From assembly GCF_000712055.1 (NCBI RefSeq), contig NZ_JOOA01000002.1, positions 372,001 through 436,000 on the forward strand: DNA of 64,000 nucleotides, written 5' to 3'. Under the pieces are notes generated by a model. It was not told the origin of the DNA, did not search any database, and was given only the letters and a program-made list of their open reading frames with translations. How positions within the stretch are numbered: position 1 is the first letter of the stretch; every line of letters begins with the position of its first letter. Positions 53,625-62,262 of this stretch are shown here, piece by piece. This stretch comes from Ruminococcus sp. HUN007. Lineage in GTDB: Bacteria > Bacillota > Clostridia > Oscillospirales > Ruminococcaceae. A program made the position numbers and the translations under genes.

Positions 53625-53849
53625 TCAGTAATAATCTGCATCACGGAATTTTGAGCATTTCTTCTGAGCCCAGAGGATCGATTTCGGTTTTTTAAAGATC
53701 TTATACTTTTCACAGTGCAGCGGATCATTTTTGTCCCAGTAAATGCACTGTCTGCACTGCAGCGGAAGTCCTCCGGACACACGGTATGAATCCGAACTCA
53801 TTTCAAAATTTTCTTCAATTATAGTGTTGGTTCCGTCATTATCTCTCAT
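53625..53849 (-). CDS. Small cysteine-containing protein of unknown function
   Basis: A 74-residue protein with four cysteines in the pattern CRQC-14 residues or so-C ... C (LQCRQCIYWDKNDPLHCEKY, then AQKKCSKF), which suggests a metal site. Its ATG overlaps the phosphoesterase stop by one base (TAATG) and GGAGG lies 13 bases before it. Overlap and cysteine spacing make it a credible gene; the overlapping frame 53531-53782 is its shadow. Confidence 0.7.
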   Translation of the reverse strand: MRDNDGTNTIIEENFEMSSDSYRVSGGLPLQCRQCIYWDKNDPLHCEKYKIFKKPKSILWAQKKCSKFRDADYY

Positions 53850-54541
53850 TAAACGTAAAACTCCTCCATAGTGTCAAGACAGAGACAGCCAAGCTTTCCT
53901 CCGAAAACTGCTCCGCAGTCGATAAATATATTTCCCTGATTTATATATATTCTGTTCTCGCCGCAAAGATTACATGTCGGCGTATGACCGCAGACTACAA
54001 AAACCGAATCATCTTCAAAAAGGCGTTTGTCTGCATCCGGTCTGGCTGCGATGAGTTCGTATACAGTATATTCCTTCAGTTTCTTGTTCTTCTCAAAGTT
54101 GCCCAGACCGGCATGGCTCATAATATAGCACTTTTCTCCGATCTCAACTATTTCAATAAAAGGAAACCCTGATATAAAATTCAGGACTGCTTCACGCTGC
54201 TCCGGTTCAAGTGCACGGAACTGAAGCATAGTGTTTATGCCGCCGTCATCCATCCATTCAAGGACCTGATTCATAAGTTCAGGAGCAAGTGATGTTGTAT
54301 CCGGCGTTATCTCCTTTACAAGCTGCTTTAATAGTTCACAGGCAAGATAATCATGATTTCCCATCAGTGTAATGACATTCTTTCTTTTCATAAGATCCAT
54401 CAGAAGATTAACAGGTTCCTCTCCCCTGTCAACAACATCACCGAGAATATAAAGAATATCTTCGTCTGTCAGTCCGATAAGATCAAGCATCTGCAGAAAT
54501 CTCCGGTACTCACCGTGCAGGTCACTCATGACGTAAGTCAT
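53849..54541 (-). CDS. Metallophosphoesterase (serine/threonine phosphatase-like)
   Basis: A 230-residue protein with the full calcineurin-like motif set: MSDLHGEY (DxH, near residue 6), LGDVVDRGEEP (GDxxDRG, about 34-44), LMGNHDYLA (GNHD, about 60-68), MSHAGLG and CGHTPTC. It resembles PrpA/PrpB or ApaH-like enzymes; protein versus dinucleotide substrate is undecided. GGAG lies 9 bases before the ATG. First gene of the cluster running to 50890. Confidence 0.92.
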   Translation of the reverse strand: MTYVMSDLHGEYRRFLQMLDLIGLTDEDILYILGDVVDRGEEPVNLLMDLMKRKNVITLMGNHDYLACELLKQLVKEITPDTTSLAPELMNQVLEWMDDGGINTMLQFRALEPEQREAVLNFISGFPFIEIVEIGEKCYIMSHAGLGNFEKNKKLKEYTVYELIAARPDADKRLFEDDSVFVVCGHTPTCNLCGENRIYINQGNIFIDCGAVFGGKLGCLCLDTMEEFYV

Positions 54542-54570
54542 TAATATTCAACTCCTGTAGCGTAAATTTT

Positions 54571-54634
54571 TAAGGAAATACTGATAAACCGGCTGTAATA
54601 GCAAGCCTGCAGGAAAACAGTCAGCGTTTTCAAT
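54571..54634. repeat. Dispersed palindromic repeat, copy 7 (degraded)
   Basis: TTAAGGAAATACTGATAAAC at the left and CAGTCAGCGTTTTC at the right, with an altered middle. The rest of 54635-55057 is very AT-rich and shows no gene I can support. Confidence 0.5.
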
Positions 54635-55057
54635 GCAGTCCTCAGCGGAGATAATACACTATTCCCTCAAGAGTGTAGAAAAACAGGATATAATGAATTA
54701 GTACACGCAATATAATAATAACATGAAAATGCAATATGGTCAACCCGTATAAACAAGCATCCGCAGATCATTACTGAAAACATTTACCGGAAAAATGCAT
54801 CTATACTATTATAAATGTACTTGATAATAATTCATGACTGCATAATATATATAGTATAAATCGACAGATTAATGAAAAATTAAATAGGCTCATAAAAATT
54901 TTCTTTTGGATGACGAAATTCACAATTCAGACTACTTATATAAGTCACACTAAAGGAATTATGACGAAAACCGTAAATCAAAACGGATATTTCGTCGCAT
55001 TTCATTCAACTTTTGTTAGCTTTTTTAGGTGGACTTTAACAAATGTGCCGAAAATGC

Positions 55058-55086
55058 TTGCATTTACTGAATTAGTATGCTATACT
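55058..55086 (+). promoter_or_regulatory. Promoter of the dockerin/coiled-coil protein gene
   Basis: TTGCAT (55058-55063) and TATACT (55081-55086), 17-base spacer, giving a leader of about 90 bases. Confidence 0.6.
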
Positions 55087-55186
55087 CTAAGAGTATTTTG
55101 TATATTTATAATATATTATTATAAAAAACGGGGTAGACAAAGACATAATGCGGTCTTCACATATCCTAGTTATTTATGAAAGGTTG

Positions 55187-57625
55187 ATGAAAATTATGGC
55201 ATTATTCAAGAAAGTATCAGCAGCAACACTTGCACTTCTTATAAGCGCAAGCACAATTTCAGCATCTGCTGCAGGCTCAGGAATTCTTCTTACATCAAGA
55301 ATCGGTGACGCAGACAACAATGGTTCTGTAAACACCAGAGACTTCGTAGCTATCGCTGATTACATTGTAAACGGTACTGGGGAAATCTACAATTCAGACT
55401 TTAACTTCGATAAGAAGAACGACGCAAAGGATATCGTATTCTTAAAGAAGATTCTCGCTAGCGGAGAACTCGAACAGTTCGATGCTTTTGCAGCATACAA
55501 GAGCATGATCGCTGCTTATCTCAGTGCTGAAAAGAGTACTGTTGAAAGCAAGGTTACTTCACAGCTCAACGACAGTGCAGAAAGAACAACAACAACATAC
55601 TTCACAAGAAACGGCGATAAGGCTCAGATAAAGTCTGCTAACGCAGCCGTTGAACAGGATGTTCTCGTTGATCTTACAGGCAGCGAAGCAGTTATCTACA
55701 CAAAGGGCGCAGATGACAAGGACGTTGTTACCAAGAAGAACAAGACAGTTTCTGCACTCAAGGAAATCGTAGTTGACCTCATCAAGAAGGCTCAGTTCGA
55801 TGATAACGATGATGTTGTTTCAGTAAACATTATTGATTCACTTTTACTTTCTGATTCAGTAACAGAAGCAAGCTTTGAAAATGCTTACACATACGAAGAT
55901 GAAAACTACAAGTACATCGCTGTTCCTGTAGAAGACATCGTAAGCGGCAAGGAAGCAAAGAACGTTGCCGGTACTTACATGATCCAGCTTGACAAGCAGA
56001 ACAGACCTGTTCAGATCGATATCGTTATCGGTACATCTACTTCAGGCACTTCAACAATCGTTGAAAACGGTTATGCTAAGTTCAAATTAGGTGAAGCAGT
56101 AGTAAGAGATCCAAAGACAGGTGAGATTGTTGATCCTACACCGACAAATACAACACCTACAGCTCCTACAACAACACCTACAGCTCCTACAACAACACCT
56201 ACAGCTCCTACAACAACACCAACAGTATCACCTTCTAATGATCCATTCGAGCAGGGTGACCCAATCAAGGATCTTACAGTATACGACATGCTCGTAAACA
56301 GCATCAAGGCATTTGCAGATGCAGAATACAGCAACTTCGATGGTGAAACATCTGAAGAACTCGTAAACGGAGAAGTTAAGTATACAAACAAGGCTAAGGT
56401 TAAGGGTTCTAAGGCTGGCAACGACTATAAGTTCAACTTAACGGACGGCGAATTAGTATACGATAACGATACTTACACATACGAAGCTGACGGCTACGCA
56501 GTATACGGCGGCAAGAAGGCTACTGAAGTTTATGCTGACGCAACAGTTAAGAATGGTGAAAACACATTAACAACTGGCTGGATCAAGAAGGGTACAAATA
56601 CTTCTGTTTCAGATGCTAAGTCAGAAGGTCTTTCAGCTGCAAGATCTGTTTACGCTAACGTAATGGATCAGATCATCGCTGACAAGAAGGCTGAACTTGA
56701 CAAGCAGGCTGATGTAGATGCACTTCAGGCTCTCCAGAAGCAGGCTGACGAACTCCAGGCTAAGGCTGACAAGGCTCAGGCTGATGCTGATGCTGAAAAG
56801 AAGGCATTAGAAGACAAGGCTGAAGCTAAGAAGGCTGAACTCCAGGCTAAGATTGATGCAGCTACTAAGGAATCAGACAAGGAAGATCTCGAAGCTGAAA
56901 AGAAGGCTGTAGAAGATGAACTCACAGCTGACAAGAACGCTCTCGAAGCTAAGTACAACAAGATCAAGGATGACCTCACAGCTGAAAAGAATGCTCTCAT
57001 CAAGGATCTTAACAAGGCATTAAAGCTTGACGAAGCTAACGAAGATATGGACAAGATCGATGCAGCTATCAAGGAAGTTAAGGCTACAGTTGATCAGCTC
57101 AAGAAGGAAGAAAAGGCATTTGAAGACTACAAGAACAGCGCTGTTAAGACAGCTAAGGAACAGTTAGACTTCGTATTCCCTTCAAAGAGCGAACTCCAGG
57201 CAATCGTTGGTGGTAAGAACGGTGCTAAGGAAAGAATCAACAGCAACTCACAGATCACAACACTTGCAAATGATTCTTCTAAGATCATGCTTACAATCAG
57301 CGCTAATGCTCTCAAGGATGGCACTGAAAAGTACCTTGATACAGTTGACGGCGAATTCATCTACATAATCGAAAAGGATACATTCAGACCACTCCATGCT
57401 GAATTCAGAAACTCACAGGCTGTTGCAACAGACCTCAACAAGAAGGCTACAGCTACAATCGAAACAGCTTACATTGACTTCGAATACCCAGAAGAAGTTA
57501 AGGTTTCAGTTCCTGTCAATGTTAAGGACAACGCTGTTGATGCTGTAGAATACATCAAGACAAACAAGGACTTCACAAAGTTCGCTGCTGATGTTATCTC
57601 AAGCAAGGTTAAGATTGCTGACTAA
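55187..57625 (+). CDS. Secreted dockerin protein with two LolA/LppX-like domains and a long coiled coil
   Basis: About 812 residues. A signal peptide (about 1-29) ends ASTISASAAG. An N-terminal dockerin follows: GDADNNGSVNTRDFVAIADY and SDFNFDKKNDAKDIVFLKKI (about 37-95). A first beta-rich domain spans about 97-310. A Pro/Thr linker follows (TPTAPTTTPTAPTTTPTAPT, about 316-350). The second, similar domain (about 360-800) is interrupted by a heptad-rich coiled coil (about 499-650, ADKAQADADAEKKALEDKAE). Both domains carry the 'xIDKxxxxPxxxxI' pattern seen in LppX/LolA-like proteins. Codon use is very biased (GCT, AAG, CTC), suggesting high expression. Start is ATG 55187 or 55196. Confidence 0.85.
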   Translation: MKIMALFKKVSAATLALLISASTISASAAGSGILLTSRIGDADNNGSVNTRDFVAIADYIVNGTGEIYNSDFNFDKKNDAKDIVFLKKILASGELEQFDAFAAYKSMIAAYLSAEKSTVESKVTSQLNDSAERTTTTYFTRNGDKAQIKSANAAVEQDVLVDLTGSEAVIYTKGADDKDVVTKKNKTVSALKEIVVDLIKKAQFDDNDDVVSVNIIDSLLLSDSVTEASFENAYTYEDENYKYIAVPVEDIVSGKEAKNVAGTYMIQLDKQNRPVQIDIVIGTSTSGTSTIVENGYAKFKLGEAVVRDPKTGEIVDPTPTNTTPTAPTTTPTAPTTTPTAPTTTPTVSPSNDPFEQGDPIKDLTVYDMLVNSIKAFADAEYSNFDGETSEELVNGEVKYTNKAKVKGSKAGNDYKFNLTDGELVYDNDTYTYEADGYAVYGGKKATEVYADATVKNGENTLTTGWIKKGTNTSVSDAKSEGLSAARSVYANVMDQIIADKKAELDKQADVDALQALQKQADELQAKADKAQADADAEKKALEDKAEAKKAELQAKIDAATKESDKEDLEAEKKAVEDELTADKNALEAKYNKIKDDLTAEKNALIKDLNKALKLDEANEDMDKIDAAIKEVKATVDQLKKEEKAFEDYKNSAVKTAKEQLDFVFPSKSELQAIVGGKNGAKERINSNSQITTLANDSSKIMLTISANALKDGTEKYLDTVDGEFIYIIEKDTFRPLHAEFRNSQAVATDLNKKATATIETAYIDFEYPEEVKVSVPVNVKDNAVDAVEYIKTNKDFTKFAADVISSKVKIAD

Positions 57626-57658
57626 TCAGACTGAAATAAACTAAACACTAAACAGTTT

Positions 57659-57696
57659 TATCACCCTGTCAGAAATGGCAGGGTGATTTTTATTTG
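57659..57696 (+). terminator. Terminator of the dockerin/coiled-coil gene
   Basis: ATCACCCTGTC and GCAGGGTGAT form a 10-bp stem followed by TTTTATTT. Confidence 0.85.
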
Positions 57697-57740
57697 CAAA
57701 ATAAGATTATTTCTGTTATAATTCTAAAGGTATAAAAACT

Positions 57741-57854
57741 TAAGGAAGCGCTGATTAATTCATAAATCAGCGTGGGGTTCGGGATAAAGCCCTGTAAATC
57801 TCACCTCCGGAAACCGGTGGAACCGGATTTCCGATTGAATCAGTGTTTTCCTAA
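57741..57854. repeat. Dispersed palindromic repeat, copy 8 (full, extended)
   Basis: Left arm TTAAGGAAGCGCTGATTAAT with hairpin partner ATAAATCAGCG, a GC-rich middle including GGTTCGGGATAAAGCCC and CCGGAAACCGG, and right arm AATCAGTGTTTTCCTAA. Same orientation as copy 5. It lies just before the cellulase ribosome site. Confidence 0.8.
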
Positions 57855-57882
57855 GTAAAGTTATAAAAACAGGAGAATTATT

Positions 57883-60168
57883 ATGTCTGGTTTAAAAAGA
57901 ATACTATCAGGAATAACTGCCTTTTCCCTGCTCTTTTCAGTAACAGGAAACGGATTGTTTGCTTACGATACAGCCTGTGCAGCTGAAGCAAAGTACAACT
58001 ATGCTGAAGCACTTCAGAAATCACTGTACTTCTACGAGGCACAGCAGGCCGGTCCTCTTCCGGAATGGAACAGGGTCTCATGGAGAGGCGACTCTACCAT
58101 GTCAGACGATGTTACCGGCGGATGGTATGATGCAGGAGATCATGTAAAATTCAATCTTCCTATGGCTTATTCTGCTTCAATGCTTGCCTGGGGACTTTAT
58201 CAGTACGGTGACGGCATAAAGAGTGCCGGTCAGTATGATATTTACAGAAACAATCTTGAATTCGTCCTTGATTATCTTGTGGACTGTGACAGAGGGTCTG
58301 AAGTTGTTTATCAGATAGGTGACGGTGAACAGGACCATAAATGGTGGGGTCCTGTGGAACTCGTTGAACTCGAAATGGGTAAACGTCCTTCCTATACATG
58401 TAATGCCTCGTGTGTCACTGGTGAAATGGCTGCTGCTCTAGCTGCGGGCGCTGCTGCTCTTAAGGATTCTGACAAATGCGGAGAATACAAAAAATACGCA
58501 GAACACTATTTTGACATTGCGTGGAAAACAAAGAGTGATGACTCCTATACCAAAGCAAAAGGTTTCTACGATTCCTGGAGCGGATTCTGGGATGAGCTTT
58601 TCTGGGCTTCAAACTGGCTTTATATAGCTACAGGAAAAAAGGAATATCTGAAAAAAGCCAAGGAATGCATTCCGAATCTCGGACGTGAAGACCAGGGCGA
58701 TGAACTGAAATATACATGGGGAATGTGCTGGGATGATGTTATGCAGGGTGCTATGCTTCTGTACGCAGTAAATACCGGTGATAAGGAATATAAAGAACAT
58801 GTGGCAAAGCATCTGGACTACTGGTCAAATCCTGAAGGAGTAAACGGTAAATCAGTTCAGAGAGCACCAGGCGGCCTGGCATGGCTTGATTCATGGGGCT
58901 CACTCAGATATGCCACAACTGCTGGCTTCCTTGCTGCAGTGGCTTCTGATACGATTTTCAGCGGCGACAAGGCTAAAGTAAAGCAGTATAAAGAATTCTA
59001 TGAAACTCAGATAAATTACTGCCTTGGTGACAATCCTGATAAAAGAAGCTACGTGGTAGGATTCGGAGATGATTCGCCGGAACATCCTCACCACAGGACA
59101 TCACACGGAGCCTGGGATGATATGAAAAATGACGGTGTAAAGGATCATCGCCATGTTCTCTACGGTGCTCTTGTGGGCGGTCCTTCCTTAGACGGCTCCT
59201 ATACTGATGACATAGAAAACTATATGTGCAATGAAGTCGCTGATGATTACAATGCCGGTTACACTGCCCTTCTCTGTAAAATGGCCGGCGAATACAAATG
59301 CAGGCCGCTTTCTGATTTCCCTCCGGAAGAGAAACCTGACGGACCTGAATTCTATGTAACAGCCTCACTAAATCAGCAGTCCGATTCATTTACAGAAGTA
59401 AAAATACTTTCCGTAAACCATTCCGCATGGCCGGCAAGAGTAATAACTGATCTTTCACTTAACTATTATTTTGACCTCTCCGAAGTTTTAGGATCCGGTC
59501 TTTCAGTAAATGATGTTACTGTACGCATTGGTTATGATGAATGGTCACAGGCTGAGGTCTCTGAACCGATACAGTACAAGGACAATATTTACTATGTTAA
59601 AATCACATACCCTGACGGATCTGTTCTTGCTCCAATCGGAAAAGAACAGGAAAGCGCTGAGCTTCAGATGAGAATATCAGTCCCTGATCAGAACAAGGTA
59701 TGGGACGCATCAAATGACTATTCCGCTGAGGGGCTTAAGACAGGAAACCAGGATATTGAAATTACTGATCATATAACAATGTATGACGGAGACAAACTCA
59801 TCTGGGGGACTGAACCCGACGGAACCAAAGCAGATGGTGTTGTGGATTTTGTTCCCGTAACAGCTAAGGATTCATCAGAAAACAGCAGTTCTTCTGATGA
59901 TAATAATGAATATGATGACGATGCCGGACATACTGTTGTGATAGAAAACGACTGGGACGGCAATGACGAAAATATCACATCTGACAGTGAAAACACAGAT
60001 GATAAATCAGAAAAGTACACTCCTGATGAAAATGACACGCCTGAAAGTGCAGACAGTGATGAAATAAACGCACGTATTTTCGGAGCTGCAGTTATCGGTG
60101 CCATCCTTTTAGGTCTTATTACAGCAGTGATCATTTCAAACAGCCGAAAAAAGAGGAACAGTAAATGA
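57883..60168 (+). CDS. GH9 cellulase with CBM3c-like module and C-terminal membrane anchor
   Basis: A 761-residue enzyme hydrolysing beta-1,4-glucan. Signal peptide about 1-35. The GH9 domain (about 38-475) shows GGWYDAGDHVKFNLPMA with the two catalytic Asp and NEVADDYNAGYTALLCKM with the acid Glu (near 450). A CBM3c-like domain follows (about 489-635, opening PEFYVTASLNQQSD). Then come an acidic Ser/Asp linker (to about 728) and one membrane helix (about 731-752) with a basic tail (SRKKRNSK). It has no dockerin, so it is probably held directly in the cell membrane and not on a scaffold. Its stop overlaps the next gene. Confidence 0.95.
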   Translation: MSGLKRILSGITAFSLLFSVTGNGLFAYDTACAAEAKYNYAEALQKSLYFYEAQQAGPLPEWNRVSWRGDSTMSDDVTGGWYDAGDHVKFNLPMAYSASMLAWGLYQYGDGIKSAGQYDIYRNNLEFVLDYLVDCDRGSEVVYQIGDGEQDHKWWGPVELVELEMGKRPSYTCNASCVTGEMAAALAAGAAALKDSDKCGEYKKYAEHYFDIAWKTKSDDSYTKAKGFYDSWSGFWDELFWASNWLYIATGKKEYLKKAKECIPNLGREDQGDELKYTWGMCWDDVMQGAMLLYAVNTGDKEYKEHVAKHLDYWSNPEGVNGKSVQRAPGGLAWLDSWGSLRYATTAGFLAAVASDTIFSGDKAKVKQYKEFYETQINYCLGDNPDKRSYVVGFGDDSPEHPHHRTSHGAWDDMKNDGVKDHRHVLYGALVGGPSLDGSYTDDIENYMCNEVADDYNAGYTALLCKMAGEYKCRPLSDFPPEEKPDGPEFYVTASLNQQSDSFTEVKILSVNHSAWPARVITDLSLNYYFDLSEVLGSGLSVNDVTVRIGYDEWSQAEVSEPIQYKDNIYYVKITYPDGSVLAPIGKEQESAELQMRISVPDQNKVWDASNDYSAEGLKTGNQDIEITDHITMYDGDKLIWGTEPDGTKADGVVDFVPVTAKDSSENSSSSDDNNEYDDDAGHTVVIENDWDGNDENITSDSENTDDKSEKYTPDENDTPESADSDEINARIFGAAVIGAILLGLITAVIISNSRKKRNSK

Positions 60169-60773
60169 CCTATAAGACACATCTTGCAGCCGGCTATGCT
60201 GCTGTTCTCTATACTTTTTCACCGGATACTCTTTCTGAACTCATTCTATGCACAGGTACTGCAGCTATTGGCTCTGTAATAAGCGACGTTGACGCTTCAG
60301 AATCACACAGCAGAAATAATCTTGCAAAAGTTTCGGCAGTAACATTTTTAAGCATTGCAGGAATTCTTTCAGCTGATCATTTTGCAGGCACAGACATTGC
60401 ATCACATTTCAGATCCAGTGCTTCGCTGATGAGACTGGTTACCGGCTTTCTGATATTTCTGGGGGTATGCATATTCGGCGAACATCTTCCCCACCGTTCA
60501 TTTATGCATTCAATTGCAGGTACTGCCTCGGTAACGATCAGTTTTTCCGTTATACTTCCTTCTGCAGCTCCTTATATGGCAGTTTCCATGCTTTCTCATA
60601 TACTGCTTGACATGTTAAATAAAAAGAAAATTCAGCTGTTTTATCCTCTTCCGAAGCCGCGTATCGGTTTCGGTATCTGCTCAGCTGACGGAAGCATCAA
60701 TAACCTTCTGTTCTATGTGTTCAGTGCCGCTGCACTTATAAAACTCATAATAACAGTGAAAGGTTTTTTATAA
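60165..60773 (+). CDS. YdjM/DUF457-type membrane-bound metal-dependent hydrolase
   Basis: A 202-residue membrane protein with about five hydrophobic segments. Metal-ligand-like residues are arranged as in the DUF457 family: MTYKTHLAAGYA (His near 6), GSVISDVDASESHS (Asp and His), PHRSFMHSIAGT and SMLSHILLDMLNKKKIQLFYP. The ATG overlaps the cellulase stop by 4 bases, so it is coupled to GH9. The family's substrate is unknown; a role in the same surface function is speculative. Confidence 0.85.
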   Translation: MTYKTHLAAGYAAVLYTFSPDTLSELILCTGTAAIGSVISDVDASESHSRNNLAKVSAVTFLSIAGILSADHFAGTDIASHFRSSASLMRLVTGFLIFLGVCIFGEHLPHRSFMHSIAGTASVTISFSVILPSAAPYMAVSMLSHILLDMLNKKKIQLFYPLPKPRIGFGICSADGSINNLLFYVFSAAALIKLIITVKGFL

Positions 60774-60781
60774 AAACACAA

Positions 60782-60822
60782 CAGCAGTACAGGATTTTTT
60801 CGCCTGTACTGCTGCCCTTTTT
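60782..60822 (+). terminator. Terminator of the GH9 operon
   Basis: CAGCAGTACAGG and CCTGTACTGCTG form a perfect 12-bp stem, followed by CCCTTTTT. Confidence 0.9.
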
Positions 60823-60860
60823 AATATCTGTACTGGAAGGAGATGTTAAGAAACTCTCCT

Positions 60861-60919
60861 TAAAAGCAAATCAGCATATCTGAACCCACGTATTTACGTG
60901 AGTAAGATATGCTGATTTT
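60861..60919 (-). terminator. Two-part hairpin terminator after terD, covarying copy
   Basis: On the minus strand AATCAGCATATC/GATATGCTGATT enclose the inner stem ACTCACGTA/TACGTGGGT, then TTTGCTTTT. It is the same structure as after the terD gene at 50193 and in the same orientation to its gene; an inner G-C pair is replaced by A-T on both strands. The gap 60920-61034 holds nothing else recognisable. Confidence 0.8.
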
Positions 60920-61034
60920 GTTGTGTTCAGGACTTTTTTAACAGCCCCTTCTGTTATTAAATACTGTTTTAACCAAAGCTGAAATCCGGATGCTCACCGG
61001 ACATCAGTATGATTTTGAATAATCATTTCATGTA

Positions 61035-61619
61035 TCAGACATCTACACCGAAGCTTCTGCAAAGTGCCTCAAGTCCGCCCTGATATCCGGCTGCTACAGC
61101 GTTGAACTTCCAGTCGCCGTTATTCTTGTAGATCTCGCAGACAACAAGAGCTGTTTCAATTGAAAAATCTTCAACAAGATCAAAACGAAGGACTTCAGAA
61201 CCAACCATGTCATCATCAGTTTCCATCTTTGCAACATGAACATATGCATTTGAAACCTGACCGAAGTTCTGCTTTCTTGCCGCAGCATCATGAATTGTAA
61301 CTGTGATCGCTATTTTTTCAATGTTTTCAGGAATTTTGGAGAAGTCAATTGTGATAACTTCGTCATCGCCGTCACCGGCACCGGTTCTGTTATCCCCTGT
61401 ATGCACAACTGCTTCATTTCTGCTCTGAAGATTGTTATAGAATATGAAGTCTTCATCACATGTTACCTTGCCGTTTGATCCGAGAAGAAAAGCAGAGGCG
61501 TCAAGGTCAAAGTCATAACCGCCGTCATATCTGTTTGTATCCCATCCGAGACCTATAAGTGCCTTTACTATTCCCTTGTCAAGACTAACTCTCTGTCCTT
61601 TTGAAAGACTAACTGCCAT
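61035..61619 (-). CDS. TerD family protein
   Basis: A 194-residue TerD-domain protein. Ca-binding patterns are [16 protein letters not shown] (about residues 38-53) and [16 protein letters not shown] (about 74-89), and the [12 protein letters not shown] segment is typical. It follows the second terD gene by 33 bases, downstream of a P-type Ca ATPase. Members are linked to tellurite and general stress tolerance, but the mechanism is unsettled. The frame is intact. Confidence 0.95.
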   Translation of the reverse strand: MAVSLSKGQRVSLDKGIVKALIGLGWDTNRYDGGYDFDLDASAFLLGSNGKVTCDEDFIFYNNLQSRNEAVVHTGDNRTGAGDGDDEVITIDFSKIPENIEKIAITVTIHDAAARKQNFGQVSNAYVHVAKMETDDDMVGSEVLRFDLVEDFSIETALVVCEIYKNNGDWKFNAVAAGYQGGLEALCRSFGVDV

Positions 61620-61652
61620 AAATAATACCCCCTGAAATAAATAATGTTTTTA

Positions 61653-62240
61653 TCAGATAAATCTCTTTACAAGTGCTGCCACGCCGTCATCTCTTGTGCC
61701 TTCACCTACAGCGTTGAATTTCCATTCTCCGTTATGTCTGTAAAGCTCACCAAAGATCATCGCTGTCATTCCGTCATAATTATCTGACAGATTGAAACGG
61801 CAGAGTTCCTGATTGTTGTCCGCATTCACTATTCTGATGAAAGCGTTTTTGATCATGCCGAACTGCTGGTTTCTCTTGTATGCTTCGTAAATTGTAACAG
61901 CAAATACGATTTTGTTGTACTGCTGAGGAAGATCACTTAAGAACACCTTGATCTGCTCATCATCGCCGGCACCGGCACCGGTAAGGTTATCACCCTGATG
62001 AAGGATGCAGTGACTCTTGTGTGTAAGGTTATTATAGAAAACGACATCGTCATTGCTCTTTACCTTATCATCTGTAAGCGCTATTGCAACTGCATCACAG
62101 TCAATATCGTCTCCTTTTCCGCCGAAAAGGCTGAACTTTTTCGGTGCTTCATCCCATCCTAATCCGACTATTACTTTCTTTAAGCCGGCGTTTGTTTTTG
62201 TAAGGTCGATTTTCTGACCTTTCTGAAGATTAACTGCCAT
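61653..62240 (-). CDS. TerD family protein (TerZ-like variant)
   Basis: A 195-residue TerD-domain protein. It opens [19 protein letters not shown], almost the same as the broken paralog at 50193. A basic insert (APKKFSLFGGKGDDIDCDAV) replaces the first Ca loop, and [17 protein letters not shown] is retained. AAAGGA precedes the ATG 22 bases after the ATPase stop. It lies in the same operon as the ATPase and the other terD gene. Confidence 0.95.
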   Translation of the reverse strand: MAVNLQKGQKIDLTKTNAGLKKVIVGLGWDEAPKKFSLFGGKGDDIDCDAVAIALTDDKVKSNDDVVFYNNLTHKSHCILHQGDNLTGAGAGDDEQIKVFLSDLPQQYNKIVFAVTIYEAYKRNQQFGMIKNAFIRIVNADNNQELCRFNLSDNYDGMTAMIFGELYRHNGEWKFNAVGEGTRDDGVAALVKRFI

Positions 62241-62262
62241 AATTTAGAATCCTTTCTGTAAA

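Noticed and set aside
54910..55179. An 89-codon reading frame upstream of the dockerin/coiled-coil gene
   Set aside because: It spans the promoter at 55058-55086, has no ribosome site and an atypical composition; treated as chance.
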